Part shown: positions 24,543 through 33,520 of the stretch, one piece after another
How the letters are laid out: every line of letters begins with the position of its first letter
Numbering within the stretch: position 1 is the first letter of the stretch
DNA from: Bacteroidota bacterium
Lineage (GTDB): Bacteria; Bacteroidota; Bacteroidia; NS11-12g; UBA955
Assembly: GCA_018333525.1 (NCBI GenBank)
Contig: JAGXTF010000015.1
Location: 1-64,000 of the forward strand
Reading direction: 5' to 3'
Length of the DNA: 64,000 nt
Translations under genes and position numbers: made by a program
Notes under the pieces: model-generated
Told to the model about the DNA's origin: nothing
Databases searched by the model: none
Seen by the model: only the letters and a program-made list of their open reading frames with translations

Positions 24543-25946
24543 ATGAAATTGATCCGCGCCACTTTAACCCTGTTTGTTATGTTGCTTTTGTTTGCATCTT
24601 GCAAAAAGGAAAAGTTCTTCAAAGGCAATACCAGCCTGAAAATCAGCGCAGATACAGTTTGGTTTGACACCGTATTTACCCGGGCTCCCGGAAGTACCTA
24701 TCCTATTTCTGTAACCCAGATTTTTTGGATACAAAACCGGGAGAATGCCACCATAGAGGTAGACCTGAAACTTGCAGGTGGCAACAATTCACCGTACAGA
24801 ATTAATGCGGATGGCTTTAGCGGACCGGAAATCAAAGGACTGGAAATCCCTGCCCGAGACAGTATTTTTGTTTTTGTACAATGCAGCCTGGAACCCAACA
24901 ATACAACCGGTCCTGCTTTGGTAATGGATTCCATTTTATCCAAGGTGAATGGAAAAGAACAAAAGACATATTTGGCTGCATATGGCTGGGATGCCCATTA
25001 TTACAGGTCCCCGCAGGATACGCTGATTAGTTTATGCGGGGAGGTTTGGTCAGATAAAACCAAACCATATGTGATCATCAACAATGCCTATGTACCGCAG
25101 GGATGTACATTTACCATAAAGGAAGGGGTTACCGTTTACAATAGTTCCAGAAGTGTTTTGCTGGTTGCCGGTACTTTAGACATACAGGGATCGGCCGCAG
25201 AACCGGTGCGCTTTACCGGAGATAAACCAACATTTTCCAACAGGTTTTTACCCAACCAATGGGGTGGAATTTATTTTGCCGTAGGTTCTGTAAATAACAG
25301 CATCCGATTTGCCAGAATAAACAATGCCGCGGTAGGCATTCGCGTGGATTCCCTACCCGCGAGCGGCAGCAATAATTTGGTTCTGGAAAATACCGAAATA
25401 CTATTTGCAGGGCAGGCGGCACTTGCCGGAATTACTGCCAATATTAAAGCCACCAATTGTGTTTTTGGCGAATCCGGAGCTTACAGTTTTGCAGGAATAT
25501 TGGGTGGGAATTATGAATTTATCCATTGTACTTTTACCGGTTATAGTGCCTTCGGATCCAGACAGGACGGGCATTTTGTATTGACCAACACCTTGCGCGA
25601 CGGAAATGGATTTATTATTCAAACCAAGGCAATGCAATGCAGAATGGTGAATTCCATCGTTTACGGTTTTTTGGAAGAAGAATTGTTTATTGACAACAAA
25701 GGTTCCGCTACTTTTAATACAGATATTCAGAACAATATTTTGCGTTCTAAAAGCCAGCCATTTTCGGGTAATTTTTATAACCAGGATCCATTATTTACGA
25801 GCACGTCCAATTACGAATTTTCTCTGAAATCGAATTCACCTGCAATTGATAAAGCACTGGTGCTTACTCCGCTTGTAACAAAGGATTTCCTCAACAATCC
25901 CAGAGATATAAAGCCCGATATCGGTGCTTTCGAAAAACAGCCTTAA
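24543..25946 (+). CDS. Lipoprotein with right-handed beta-helix domain
   Basis: This 467-residue protein starts with a lipoprotein signal (LTLFVMLLLFASCKKEK, lipid-modified Cys near residue 20). Residues ~30-150 look like an immunoglobulin-like domain. Residues ~170-430 contain repeated short strands with a pectate-lyase-like pattern (IQGSAAEPVRFTGD, GIYFAVGSVNNSIRFARINNA, FEFIHCTFTG-type turns), ending in NNPRDIKPDIGAFE. That ending is frequent in Bacteroidota right-handed parallel beta-helix proteins. No catalytic residues can be assigned. It is probably anchored in the outer membrane. Its stop overlaps the stop of the convergent deaminase gene by four bases. Confidence 0.82.
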   Translation: MKLIRATLTLFVMLLLFASCKKEKFFKGNTSLKISADTVWFDTVFTRAPGSTYPISVTQIFWIQNRENATIEVDLKLAGGNNSPYRINADGFSGPEIKGLEIPARDSIFVFVQCSLEPNNTTGPALVMDSILSKVNGKEQKTYLAAYGWDAHYYRSPQDTLISLCGEVWSDKTKPYVIINNAYVPQGCTFTIKEGVTVYNSSRSVLLVAGTLDIQGSAAEPVRFTGDKPTFSNRFLPNQWGGIYFAVGSVNNSIRFARINNAAVGIRVDSLPASGSNNLVLENTEILFAGQAALAGITANIKATNCVFGESGAYSFAGILGGNYEFIHCTFTGYSAFGSRQDGHFVLTNTLRDGNGFIIQTKAMQCRMVNSIVYGFLEEELFIDNKGSATFNTDIQNNILRSKSQPFSGNFYNQDPLFTSTSNYEFSLKSNSPAIDKALVLTPLVTKDFLNNPRDIKPDIGAFEKQP

Positions 25947-26386
25947 TCGCGTTTTTCTGCAAAAAATTGTTTCATCAATTCCCTGCATTCTTTTTCTAAA
26001 ATTCCCGTAGTTAATTCTGTTTTTGCCGGAAGCAAATTGCCGTGTTTGCTGTAACCAAATTTAGGTTCTGCAGCACCGAATACTACCCTTTTTAAACGGC
26101 TCCAACCAATAGCACCGCAACACATCAAACAGGGTTCAATGGTTACATACAAAGTACATTCATCCAGAAATTTAGAATTCATATAACTGGAAGCTGCTGT
26201 AATTGCTAGCATCTCGGCATGCGCAGTTACATCTGTAAGTTTTTCAGTTTGATTGTGTCCTTTGCCAATAATTTTATTTTCAAAAACTACGATTGCACCA
26301 ATTGGAATTTCTTCATTCTCATATGCCATTTGCGCTTCATCCAGCGCTTTTTTCATAAAATATGCATCGGTAAAAAGCTCGTCCAT
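25943..26386 (-). CDS. tadA: Nucleoside/tRNA adenosine deaminase, TadA-like
   Basis: A 147-residue zinc-dependent deaminase of the TadA/guanine deaminase family, which makes inosine at the tRNA-Arg wobble position. Zinc-site motifs are intact: HAEMLAI (His ligand and proton-shuttling Glu) and EPCLMCCGAI (two Cys ligands), with FGYSKHGNLL downstream. Length is typical. A related guanine deaminase cannot be fully excluded by eye. Convergent with the beta-helix lipoprotein gene with a four-base overlap. Confidence 0.85.
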   Translation of the reverse strand: MDELFTDAYFMKKALDEAQMAYENEEIPIGAIVVFENKIIGKGHNQTEKLTDVTAHAEMLAITAASSYMNSKFLDECTLYVTIEPCLMCCGAIGWSRLKRVVFGAAEPKFGYSKHGNLLPAKTELTTGILEKECRELMKQFFAEKRD

Positions 26387-27127
26387 TTTACTTCAAAGTT
26401 AAAATAATGTGTTGTGCTAACTCAAATAGATTTGAGAAATTTATTTATTAAGAGTTTATTTTTAATCCAACTTTTTATCGAAAAAGATGGAGCCCCGCCC
26501 GAATGACTTGGTCAGGCGGGCTGCAGCCAGCTAAAGCCGGGTTACAACACTTTTTTTAAAACATTAAAACTACAACGGATTTTAACCTTTACAATTCAAA
26601 GTTAAAATGGTAAATCATTTCAAATATGATATAAAAGCGTTGCAACCCGGTGATGGCCCTCCCGGAGAAAAAGCGCAGAAAAACAAGATGCAGGATTTGC
26701 CCGTCCGTACCGGCACGGGCGGGTGCGTGGGGGCCGCCCGGCGATAGCAAGGGCGCAGGAAGCCGATGCAGTTTTTGTCCATTAATGTGGATATTAACGT
26801 TGCGTCCCATCGACAAAAACCTTAGCGGCGTGGTAAATCCAAATCGTAGTTTTTTAGCTTTTTCTCCGAGGGCCTAGCCTTTGGTTACACCTTTGGGCAA
26901 TGCCAAAGGTGTTGAATTACATTTAATTGAACATTACTTGAAAAGTAATCCCTAAATAACATTTCAGAATAATTAAGGGTAATATTTAGTGAGTAGAATT
27001 TATTGGAATGAAATCCGAAAAATACAGAAGTCAGGAATCAGGTATCAAACTTAGAATAGGAGATTGCCCGCAATAAAAATTCCCTGCCAAAACCAATTTA
27101 TACCTAAAATTGTTCTTCAATAGCCGG
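26387..27127. other. Repeat-bearing intergenic region
   Basis: It contains a reversed relative of the 24060 element (about 26477-26540), two copies of the GC-rich palindromic family (26495-26521 and 26698-26723) and unstructured AT-rich sequence up to bshA. A 75-codon frame at 26650-26877 crosses the GC-rich repeats and is not called. Confidence 0.6.
26477..26540 (-). repeat. Shorter reversed copy of the 24060 intergenic element
   Basis: Read on the minus strand it starts CCGGCTTTAGCTGGC and runs to GGGGCTCCATCTTTTTCG, matching both ends of the element at 24060-24218 with a shorter, different middle. The middle is a GCCCG/CGGGC palindrome (26495-26521), linking the two intergenic element families. 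Confidence 0.5.
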
Positions 27128-28261
27128 ATGAGAATTGGAATAGTTTGTTACCCCACCTTTGGAGGGAGTGGTGTACTTGCCACGGAGTTGGGAAAAGCGC
27201 TTGCCGTTAAAGGGCATGAGGTTCATTTTATAAGTTACAGCCAACCTGCGAGATTGGATATTTTCAGTGAAAATATATTTTATCATGAAGTGAGTTTCCT
27301 GAAATATCCCCTGTTTGATTATGCACCTTATGAAACAGCCCTGGCCGGCAAAATAGTGGATATTGTAAAAACAGTATCGTTGGATTTGGTACATGTTCAT
27401 TATGCAATTCCACATGCTTCTGCCGCATTGCTTGCAAAAATGATTTTAAAAGATCATGGCTATACCCTCCCCGTTATTACAACTTTGCACGGCACGGATA
27501 TTACTCTGGTTGGAAAAGAAGCCACTTTTGAAGATGTTGTTTGTTGGAGTATTAACAATAGCGATGCAGTTACGGCAGTATCAGAAAGTCTGAAACAAGA
27601 TACTTACCAGCATTTCGATATTACCAGAGAGATTGAGGTAATTCCTAATTTTATTGATTTCGATCGGTTTAATAAAAAAGCAAAAGACCATTTTAAAAAG
27701 GCCATAGCACCAAACGGAGAACGTATCCTGGTGCACACGTCCAATTTTAGAAAAGTAAAAAGAGTGGAAGATGTGGTGGAAGTTTTTTGCAAAGTGGCTA
27801 AAAAAATTCCATCTAAATTGTTGTTAATTGGCGATGGACCTGAACGCAGCCATATTGAAAAAATGGCCCGTGAAATGGATTGTTTTGAACGCATTACTTT
27901 CCTCGGAAAACAAGAGGCAATTGAAGAAATTTTAAGTGTGGGGGATTTGTTTTTATTGCCTTCCGCTACCGAAAGTTTTGGTCTTGCAGCTCTGGAAGCC
28001 ATGGCATGCGAAGTACCTGTGATTTCATCCAATACCGGAGGAATTCCGGAAGTCAACATTCATGGTGTTACCGGTTATATGAGTGAAGTCGGAGATGTGG
28101 AAGACATGGCGGCGAATGCACTAAAAATTATTTCCGATGATGAAACGCTGGCAACATTTAAGAGAAATGCATTGTTGCAGGCAAAAAAATTCGATTTGAA
28201 TATTATTCTTTTGGAATACGAAAAATTATACCGGCGTTTTTTAAAAGTGCCTGAAGCTTGA
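27128..28261 (+). CDS. bshA: N-acetyl-alpha-D-glucosaminyl L-malate synthase (bacillithiol synthesis)
   Basis: A 377-residue GT4 glycosyltransferase that joins UDP-GlcNAc and L-malate, the first step of bacillithiol synthesis. The N-terminus GIVCYPTFGGSGVLATELG and the block YPLFDYAPYETALAGKIVD are characteristic of BshA. Donor-binding features include HTSNFRKVKRVEDVV and ATESFGLAALEAMACEVPV. I place the start at ATG 27128 rather than the in-frame start at 27110, because family members begin at MRIGIV. The later bacillithiol genes bshB and bshC are not in this window. Confidence 0.93.
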   Translation: MRIGIVCYPTFGGSGVLATELGKALAVKGHEVHFISYSQPARLDIFSENIFYHEVSFLKYPLFDYAPYETALAGKIVDIVKTVSLDLVHVHYAIPHASAALLAKMILKDHGYTLPVITTLHGTDITLVGKEATFEDVVCWSINNSDAVTAVSESLKQDTYQHFDITREIEVIPNFIDFDRFNKKAKDHFKKAIAPNGERILVHTSNFRKVKRVEDVVEVFCKVAKKIPSKLLLIGDGPERSHIEKMAREMDCFERITFLGKQEAIEEILSVGDLFLLPSATESFGLAALEAMACEVPVISSNTGGIPEVNIHGVTGYMSEVGDVEDMAANALKIISDDETLATFKRNALLQAKKFDLNIILLEYEKLYRRFLKVPEA

Positions 28262-28271
28262 TAATAGTCCT

Positions 28272-28793
28272 CTAGGAACCCTTTTCTCTGGCTGCACCAA
28301 CGCCCATACCCTGTTTTAAAAATTTCAAGGCAATTCCAATTTGGTTTTCAACGGTTTTTGGAGTGATGTCCATCACCAGTGCAATTTCCTTATAACTCAA
28401 CTCGTGAATTCTGCTCAATAAAAATACCTGTTTGCATTTCATAGGAAGCATATTGATGAGCAATTGTACCTTGGCTTCTGTTTCCCTGGCCTGAAGTTTA
28501 TCTACCACATTGGCATCCAGACTGGCTACCGGAAACTCATCCGGCATGTCGGAATAAGGCAGTTTTGCCTTTTTAATATGATTCAAACAACGGTTTTTTA
28601 CACCGGTAAACATGTAATTCTTCAGGCTGTCATCGAAAGAGAATTGTTCCTTCTTTTGCCATACCGCCATAAACATATCCTGAACTATTTCTTCTGCATC
28701 CGGAGCGCTGCCGATGATACCCATGGCGAAATGCACCAAACCGGTACGAAACCGGCGATAGAGCTTCTCAAAATCTTCCAGGGTATTATTCAC
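28272..28793 (-). CDS. ECF-type RNA polymerase sigma-70 factor
   Basis: A 173-residue extracytoplasmic-function sigma factor. Region 2 spans about residues 10-80 (EEIVQDMFMAVWQKKEQF, then LKNYMFTGVKNRCLNHIKKAK). Region 4 spans about 110-165 (LPMKCKQVFLLSRIHELSYKEIA with TPKTVENQIGIALKFLK). This matches the expanded Bacteroidota family annotated as RNA polymerase sigma-70 factor. No FecR-type anti-sigma factor or TonB receptor gene is adjacent, so its signal is unknown. Convergent with bshA, 10 bases apart. Confidence 0.9.
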   Translation of the reverse strand: MNNTLEDFEKLYRRFRTGLVHFAMGIIGSAPDAEEIVQDMFMAVWQKKEQFSFDDSLKNYMFTGVKNRCLNHIKKAKLPYSDMPDEFPVASLDANVVDKLQARETEAKVQLLINMLPMKCKQVFLLSRIHELSYKEIALVMDITPKTVENQIGIALKFLKQGMGVGAAREKGS

Positions 28794-28904
28794 TATAACG
28801 GCAAAAATAAGGCAGTGGTGAATTGTTTTTCACTATACTCCTTCTGACGAGTAATAAATTATAATAGAAACCGCAACAGTACTGGGTTTGGAAATTTAAT
28901 TCCT

Positions 28905-31118
28905 TTAGTTGCCTACGTCGCTCAGGAACTGAATACGCATGAGTTGTAATTCTTCATGGGTAAATTCCCCGTCGAAATGTTGAAATGCCGTTTCAAGGTT
29001 ATCTTCTTCAGCCGTGCGCAAATATTCAAAAATTTCCTCCTGCAGATCTTCTTCCAGAAATTGGTTGAGGAAATAGCGGATATTCAATTTGGTTCCTGAA
29101 TTAATCACCTGTTCCAACTCGTCTACCAGCGCTTCAAAATCTATCCCCAGCTGCTTGGCAATGTCCATCAGGTCCACTTTTTTATCAATATTTAAAATGA
29201 TATTTTTCTTTTTTACTGATTTCTCCGCATTGCCTTTCAATACAATATCCAGAGGTCTTTCAATATCATTTTCCTTTACAAATTGCTCAATATATTCAAT
29301 AAAGGCCTGACCAAATTTCTGTGCTTTGTTGCGCCCGACTCCGTTTATGTTCGCCAATTCATCCAATGTTATCGGATATTTGGTAGCCATATCCTCCAAA
29401 CTGGGATCCTGAAAAATCACATATGGTGGCAAGCCTTTTTGTTTGGCTACTTTTTTACGCAAGTCTTTGAGATGAGCATACAATTCCTCATCGCAAACAC
29501 TTTCCATGCGGAAATTCTCGAAATCTTCTTCGCTTACGCTTTCAAATTCCACATCTACCGCCATCTGGTGTTTCACCGGATTGCGCAGATACTCTTCTCC
29601 ACCCTCACTCACACTGAGCAATCCGTATCGCTCAATATTTTTATTCAGGTATCCACTTACAAGAGCTAATCTGAAAATGGATTTCCAAAATACTTTGTCT
29701 TTCTCTTTCCCGCAGGCAAACAATGGCAGCTTGTCATGGTTGTAATCCTTAATACTGTCAATTTTTTTGCCGATTACGAAATTTACAATATGGGTCATGC
29801 TGAATTCTCCGTTCAAACTTTTCAGAGATTCCAGACCTTTCACTATTTCTTCTGTAACATCGAATTTCGGTTTTGGATGTGCGCAATTGTCGCACATTTC
29901 GTTGCAATTTTTTTCGTCAAAATTTTCACCGAAATAATGCAACAACAATTTTCTTCTGCACTGGCTACTCTCCGCAAACGCTGCCGTTTCAGCAATTAAC
30001 AATCCTCCGATTTCCTGCTCGGCAACCGGCTTGTCTTTCATAAATTTCTCCAGCTTTTCTATATCATTCGGATTGTAGAAAAGAAGGCAATCGCCCTGCA
30101 TTCCATCACGACCTCCGCGACCAGTTTCCTGATAATACCCTTCCAAACTTTTGGGAACATCATAATGGATTACGAACCGTACGTCCGGCTTGTCAATTCC
30201 CATTCCGAAGGCAATGGTGGCAACAATTACATCACAATCTTCCATCAGAAATGAATCCTGATGGTGTGCCCTTGTCTTTGCGTCCAGCCCGGCATGGTAA
30301 GGCAATGCTTTTATTCCATTCATCTTCAGCATTTCCGCGATCTCTTCCACTTTTCTGCGACTGAGACAGTAAATAATTCCGCTCCTGCTGGTGCGCTTGC
30401 TGATGTAATTGATAATCTCCTTGTGTACCTGTTCTTTTTTACCCTTGGCGCGAACCTCGTAATACAGATTGGAACGGTTGAAAGAGGATTTGTATACTTT
30501 AGCCTGGAGCATTCCCAGGTTTTTCTGAATGTCGTATTGAACTTTTGGAGTTGCAGTCGCAGTAAGTGCCATCAATGGAACATCGCCAATCTCCTTTACC
30601 ATTTGGCGAATGCGGCGATATTCGGGTCTGAAATCATGGCCCCATTCTGAAATACAATGCGCTTCATCAACGGCAACAAAACTGATTTTTATTTTGCGCA
30701 GCAATTCCATCGTTTCTTCTTTTTTCAAAGTCTCCGGTGCCACATAGAGTAATTTGGTATTTTCCGCGAGTATATCATCCACAACTCTGGCCAATTCTGT
30801 TTTGCTCAGAGATGAATTCAAAAAATGCGCAAATGAACTGTTGGATGCAAAACCGCGGATATTGTCTACCTGATTTTTCATCAATGCAATGAGTGGTGAA
30901 ATTACTATTGCAGTACCGGGCAACATCATTGCCGGCAATTGATAGCACAGGGATTTACCTGCACCTGTGGGCATAATCACAAAACAATCCTCACCACCGA
31001 GAACACTTCGTATTACCGCTTCCTGATTTCCTTTAAATTCATTGAAACCAAAAAAATCTTTTAACTTTTTTTTCGGATCCATCTCCAAAGATTCTGCTAC
31101 CGCTGGGATCATTTCCAT
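28905..31118 (-). CDS. recQ: ATP-dependent DNA helicase RecQ
   Basis: A 737-residue 3'-5' helicase for recombination and fork repair. The helicase core carries FGFNEFKGNQEAVI, Walker A MPTGAGKS, DEAH box VDEAHCISEWGHDFRPEYRR and motif VI QETGRGGRDG. A RecQ zinc-binding Cys pattern follows (CRRKLLLHYFGE, then CNEMCDNC), then the winged helix and an HRDC domain (about 525-610). About 130 extra C-terminal helical residues exceed the E. coli length, which is common in this phylum. It diverges from kdsD. Confidence 0.94.
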   Translation of the reverse strand: MEMIPAVAESLEMDPKKKLKDFFGFNEFKGNQEAVIRSVLGGEDCFVIMPTGAGKSLCYQLPAMMLPGTAIVISPLIALMKNQVDNIRGFASNSSFAHFLNSSLSKTELARVVDDILAENTKLLYVAPETLKKEETMELLRKIKISFVAVDEAHCISEWGHDFRPEYRRIRQMVKEIGDVPLMALTATATPKVQYDIQKNLGMLQAKVYKSSFNRSNLYYEVRAKGKKEQVHKEIINYISKRTSRSGIIYCLSRRKVEEIAEMLKMNGIKALPYHAGLDAKTRAHHQDSFLMEDCDVIVATIAFGMGIDKPDVRFVIHYDVPKSLEGYYQETGRGGRDGMQGDCLLFYNPNDIEKLEKFMKDKPVAEQEIGGLLIAETAAFAESSQCRRKLLLHYFGENFDEKNCNEMCDNCAHPKPKFDVTEEIVKGLESLKSLNGEFSMTHIVNFVIGKKIDSIKDYNHDKLPLFACGKEKDKVFWKSIFRLALVSGYLNKNIERYGLLSVSEGGEEYLRNPVKHQMAVDVEFESVSEEDFENFRMESVCDEELYAHLKDLRKKVAKQKGLPPYVIFQDPSLEDMATKYPITLDELANINGVGRNKAQKFGQAFIEYIEQFVKENDIERPLDIVLKGNAEKSVKKKNIILNIDKKVDLMDIAKQLGIDFEALVDELEQVINSGTKLNIRYFLNQFLEEDLQEEIFEYLRTAEEDNLETAFQHFDGEFTHEELQLMRIQFLSDVGN

Positions 31119-31262
31119 TCTTTTCTTTTCTGGAGTAAATTTAACGCATAGGCTCTTAAATTGTCAATTAATTATTAATTTTTTTTGTTTTTTATTTTTC
31201 GGTAAAGTCGAATTTAAAGTAAGTGCAACTTTTTAAGTTATTTTGCGCACCAGATACTTAAA

Positions 31263-32237
31263 TTGACCTCCGAACAGGCGCATATCATCAAAAATCATGC
31301 CATACAAACCCTACGGGATGAGCTAAACAGCCTCCAGGCACTGGAGGATTATATCGACGATTCCTTTGTTGCTATTGCACGCCATATCCATGATTCCCCC
31401 GGCAGGGTTGTCATTACAGGGATTGGCAAAAGCGCCATTATAGCCCAGAAAATTGTGGCAACCATGAACAGTACCGGGCAACCCGCAATTTTCATGCATG
31501 CTGCCGACGCCGTACACGGCGATCTCGGCATTATTCAGAAAGACGATACCATTATTGCCATTTCCAAAAGCGGTAATACCCCGGAAATCAAACTGCTCGC
31601 TCCAATTTTACGCCAATTTGGCAATAAACTCATCGCTATGGTTGGCAACATCCACAGCGAACTGGCCAATCTCGCTGATTATGTAGTAAATACTACCGTT
31701 GACAAAGAAGCTTGCCCGAACAACCTGGCACCAACTACCAGTACCACGGCTCAATTGCTAATGGGAGATGCGTTGGCAGTGACATTACTGCAAATGCGCA
31801 ATTTCAGCGGCAGGGATTTCAGCCGATTTCACCCGGGTGGCTCTTTGGGCAAACAATTGTACCTGCGTTGCAAAGAAATTGCTTCCCATAATGAAAAACC
31901 TGCTGTATTCGCCCATACGCCGGTGAAAGAGGCTATCCTGGAAATTACGCGCAAAAGACTTGGAGCTGCTGTTGTTACCAATGACCTTCAGGAAGTGTTG
32001 GGTATAATTACCGATGGAGATATCAGACGTATGCTGGAGAAATTTGATAATATTGCCGGATTGAAAGCAGAAAATATAATGAATTCCACTCCAGTGGTGG
32101 TGGAAGCGGAATTGCTCGCAGCAGACGCGGCAAGAATTTGTTTAGAAAGAAAAATCAGCCAGGTGATTGTAACCGAAAATAATAAATATTTGGGAATGGT
32201 TCATATTCACGACCTAAACCGGGAGGGCATTCTTTGA
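31263..32237 (+). CDS. kdsD: Arabinose-5-phosphate isomerase (KdsD/KpsF family)
   Basis: A 324-residue isomerase converting ribulose-5-phosphate to arabinose-5-phosphate, the first step to Kdo for lipopolysaccharide. The SIS sugar-isomerase domain (about 35-170) has VITGIGKSAIIAQKI and ISKSGNTPEI. Two CBS domains fill 205-324 (VLGIITDGDIRRML). The start is a TTG at 31263; no upstream ATG fits. Its stop overlaps the start of manC, so the two are translated together. Confidence 0.92.
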   Translation: MTSEQAHIIKNHAIQTLRDELNSLQALEDYIDDSFVAIARHIHDSPGRVVITGIGKSAIIAQKIVATMNSTGQPAIFMHAADAVHGDLGIIQKDDTIIAISKSGNTPEIKLLAPILRQFGNKLIAMVGNIHSELANLADYVVNTTVDKEACPNNLAPTTSTTAQLLMGDALAVTLLQMRNFSGRDFSRFHPGGSLGKQLYLRCKEIASHNEKPAVFAHTPVKEAILEITRKRLGAAVVTNDLQEVLGIITDGDIRRMLEKFDNIAGLKAENIMNSTPVVVEAELLAADAARICLERKISQVIVTENNKYLGMVHIHDLNREGIL

Positions 32238-33316
32238 CCAAAAATCAGCATCACTATGTCCTCATCATGGCCGGTGGTATCGGCAGCCGATTTTGGCCGG
32301 TGAGTAGAAAAAGTCTGCCCAAACAATTTATTGATATACTCGGTACCGGAGAATCGTTAATTGCACAAACCTATAAACGGTTTACCCACCTGGTTCCCGA
32401 AAAAAACATACTCATTATCACCAACCATGAATATGTGGATATGGTGAAAGAACATATTCCCGGCATTTCCGATGAACAGATTCTCGCAGAACCTCAGGCC
32501 CGGAATACCGCGCCATGCATAGCTTTTGCCTCTTACTATATTCGCTCCAGAGATCCGGAAGCCATTTGTGTAGTCGCTCCCAGTGACCATCTCATCACCA
32601 ATGAAACTGAATTTTACCGCATTATTCAGGAGAGCTTTGCCTTTACTAAAAACTTCAACAGCCTGATTACCCTGGGTATTAAACCTACCAGGCCGGATAC
32701 AGGTTATGGCTATATCCAGTTCAATGTTATTCCTACCAGCGGAAATTTTCATGAAGTGAAAACATTTACCGAAAAGCCCACCAAAGAATTGGCGCAAAGT
32801 TTTATTGACAGCGGCGAATTTTTATGGAATGCCGGAATTTTTGTTTGGAACATTAAAACCATCATTGCCAAAATGGAGGAACACCTGTTGGAGGTAGCGC
32901 AAACCTTTGCCGAAATTGACTTTCATGCAACGGGCCTGGACAACGCAATTGAAAAAGCTTATGGCATGTGCCCGAGCATTTCCATTGATTACGGTTTATT
33001 GGAAAAAGAAAAAGAAGTCTATGTAATTCCCGCTACTTTTGGTTGGAATGATTTGGGTACATGGAAAAGCCTTTGGGATATTTTGCCCCGCGATAAAGAT
33101 GACAATGCCGTGGTTGGCAACCATGTACACCTTCACGATACCACGGAATCCATGGTATTTAATGCAGGAAATCGCATTGTAATTACGAATGGCGTAAACA
33201 ATCTGGTTGTGGTGGACAGCGGAGACGTTCTGCTTGTAATGAACAAAGACAAAGAACAGGAATTGCGCAAAGTGGTGAATTTGCTGCGCGATGAATACAA
33301 AGGCAAGCTCACCTGA
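32234..33316 (+). CDS. manC: Mannose-1-phosphate guanylyltransferase
   Basis: A 360-residue GTP:mannose-1-phosphate guanylyltransferase making GDP-mannose for surface glycans. The nucleotidyltransferase signature GGIGSRFWPVSRKSLPKQF begins near residue 14, followed by NTAPCIAFA, VAPSDHLI, FTEKPTKELA and NAGIFVWN. It lacks the isomerase domain of bifunctional ManC-type enzymes. It begins with TTG inside a TTGA overlap with the kdsD stop. Together they form a small sugar-precursor operon. Confidence 0.93.
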   Translation: MTKNQHHYVLIMAGGIGSRFWPVSRKSLPKQFIDILGTGESLIAQTYKRFTHLVPEKNILIITNHEYVDMVKEHIPGISDEQILAEPQARNTAPCIAFASYYIRSRDPEAICVVAPSDHLITNETEFYRIIQESFAFTKNFNSLITLGIKPTRPDTGYGYIQFNVIPTSGNFHEVKTFTEKPTKELAQSFIDSGEFLWNAGIFVWNIKTIIAKMEEHLLEVAQTFAEIDFHATGLDNAIEKAYGMCPSISIDYGLLEKEKEVYVIPATFGWNDLGTWKSLWDILPRDKDDNAVVGNHVHLHDTTESMVFNAGNRIVITNGVNNLVVVDSGDVLLVMNKDKEQELRKVVNLLRDEYKGKLT

Positions 33317-33341
33317 TTTGCATCGGGGATAACTTGTTTAC

Positions 33342-33371
33342 TTTGGGTTTCTACTGAATTTATTATATTTG
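33342..33371 (+). promoter_or_regulatory. Bacteroidota-type promoter for a short transcript
   Basis: TTTG at 33342-33345 and a perfect TATATTTG at 33364-33371 are 18 bp apart. The predicted start, about 33375, coincides with the base of the hairpin that opens the candidate small RNA. Confidence 0.7.
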
Positions 33372-33375
33372 CACC

Positions 33376-33459
33376 GTTAGTCTTCGGATTAACACCAACT
33401 GTTACGCGCTTTTATATACCAACATCCTGGCCGTGCTGCAAAGTGCGGCCAATTTTTTT
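33376..33459 (+). ncRNA. Candidate small RNA, about 84 nt
   Basis: Directly after the promoter, GTTAGTC-TTCG-GATTAAC (33376-33393) forms a 7-bp stem with a stable UUCG tetraloop. A ~35-base single-stranded stretch follows, and the segment ends in an intrinsic terminator (33429-33459). No open frame of note lies inside. It could be an independent sRNA or an attenuator leader for the patatin gene 62 bases further on. I do not recognise an RNA family. Confidence 0.55.
33429..33459 (+). terminator. Intrinsic terminator of the small RNA
   Basis: GGCCG (33429-33433) pairs with CGGCC (33446-33450), extended inward by U-G and C-G pairs around loop TGCAAA, followed by AA and T7 (33453-33459). Confidence 0.7.
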
Positions 33460-33520
33460 ATCCCTGATTCTATTCAGTACCTGAGATGTTGTAGAACAAA
33501 AACCTACGACATTTGTAGCT

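Noticed and set aside
26650-26877. 75-codon open frame in the bshA upstream region
   Set aside because: It crosses GC-rich intergenic repeats with proline/arginine-biased translation typical of shadow frames.
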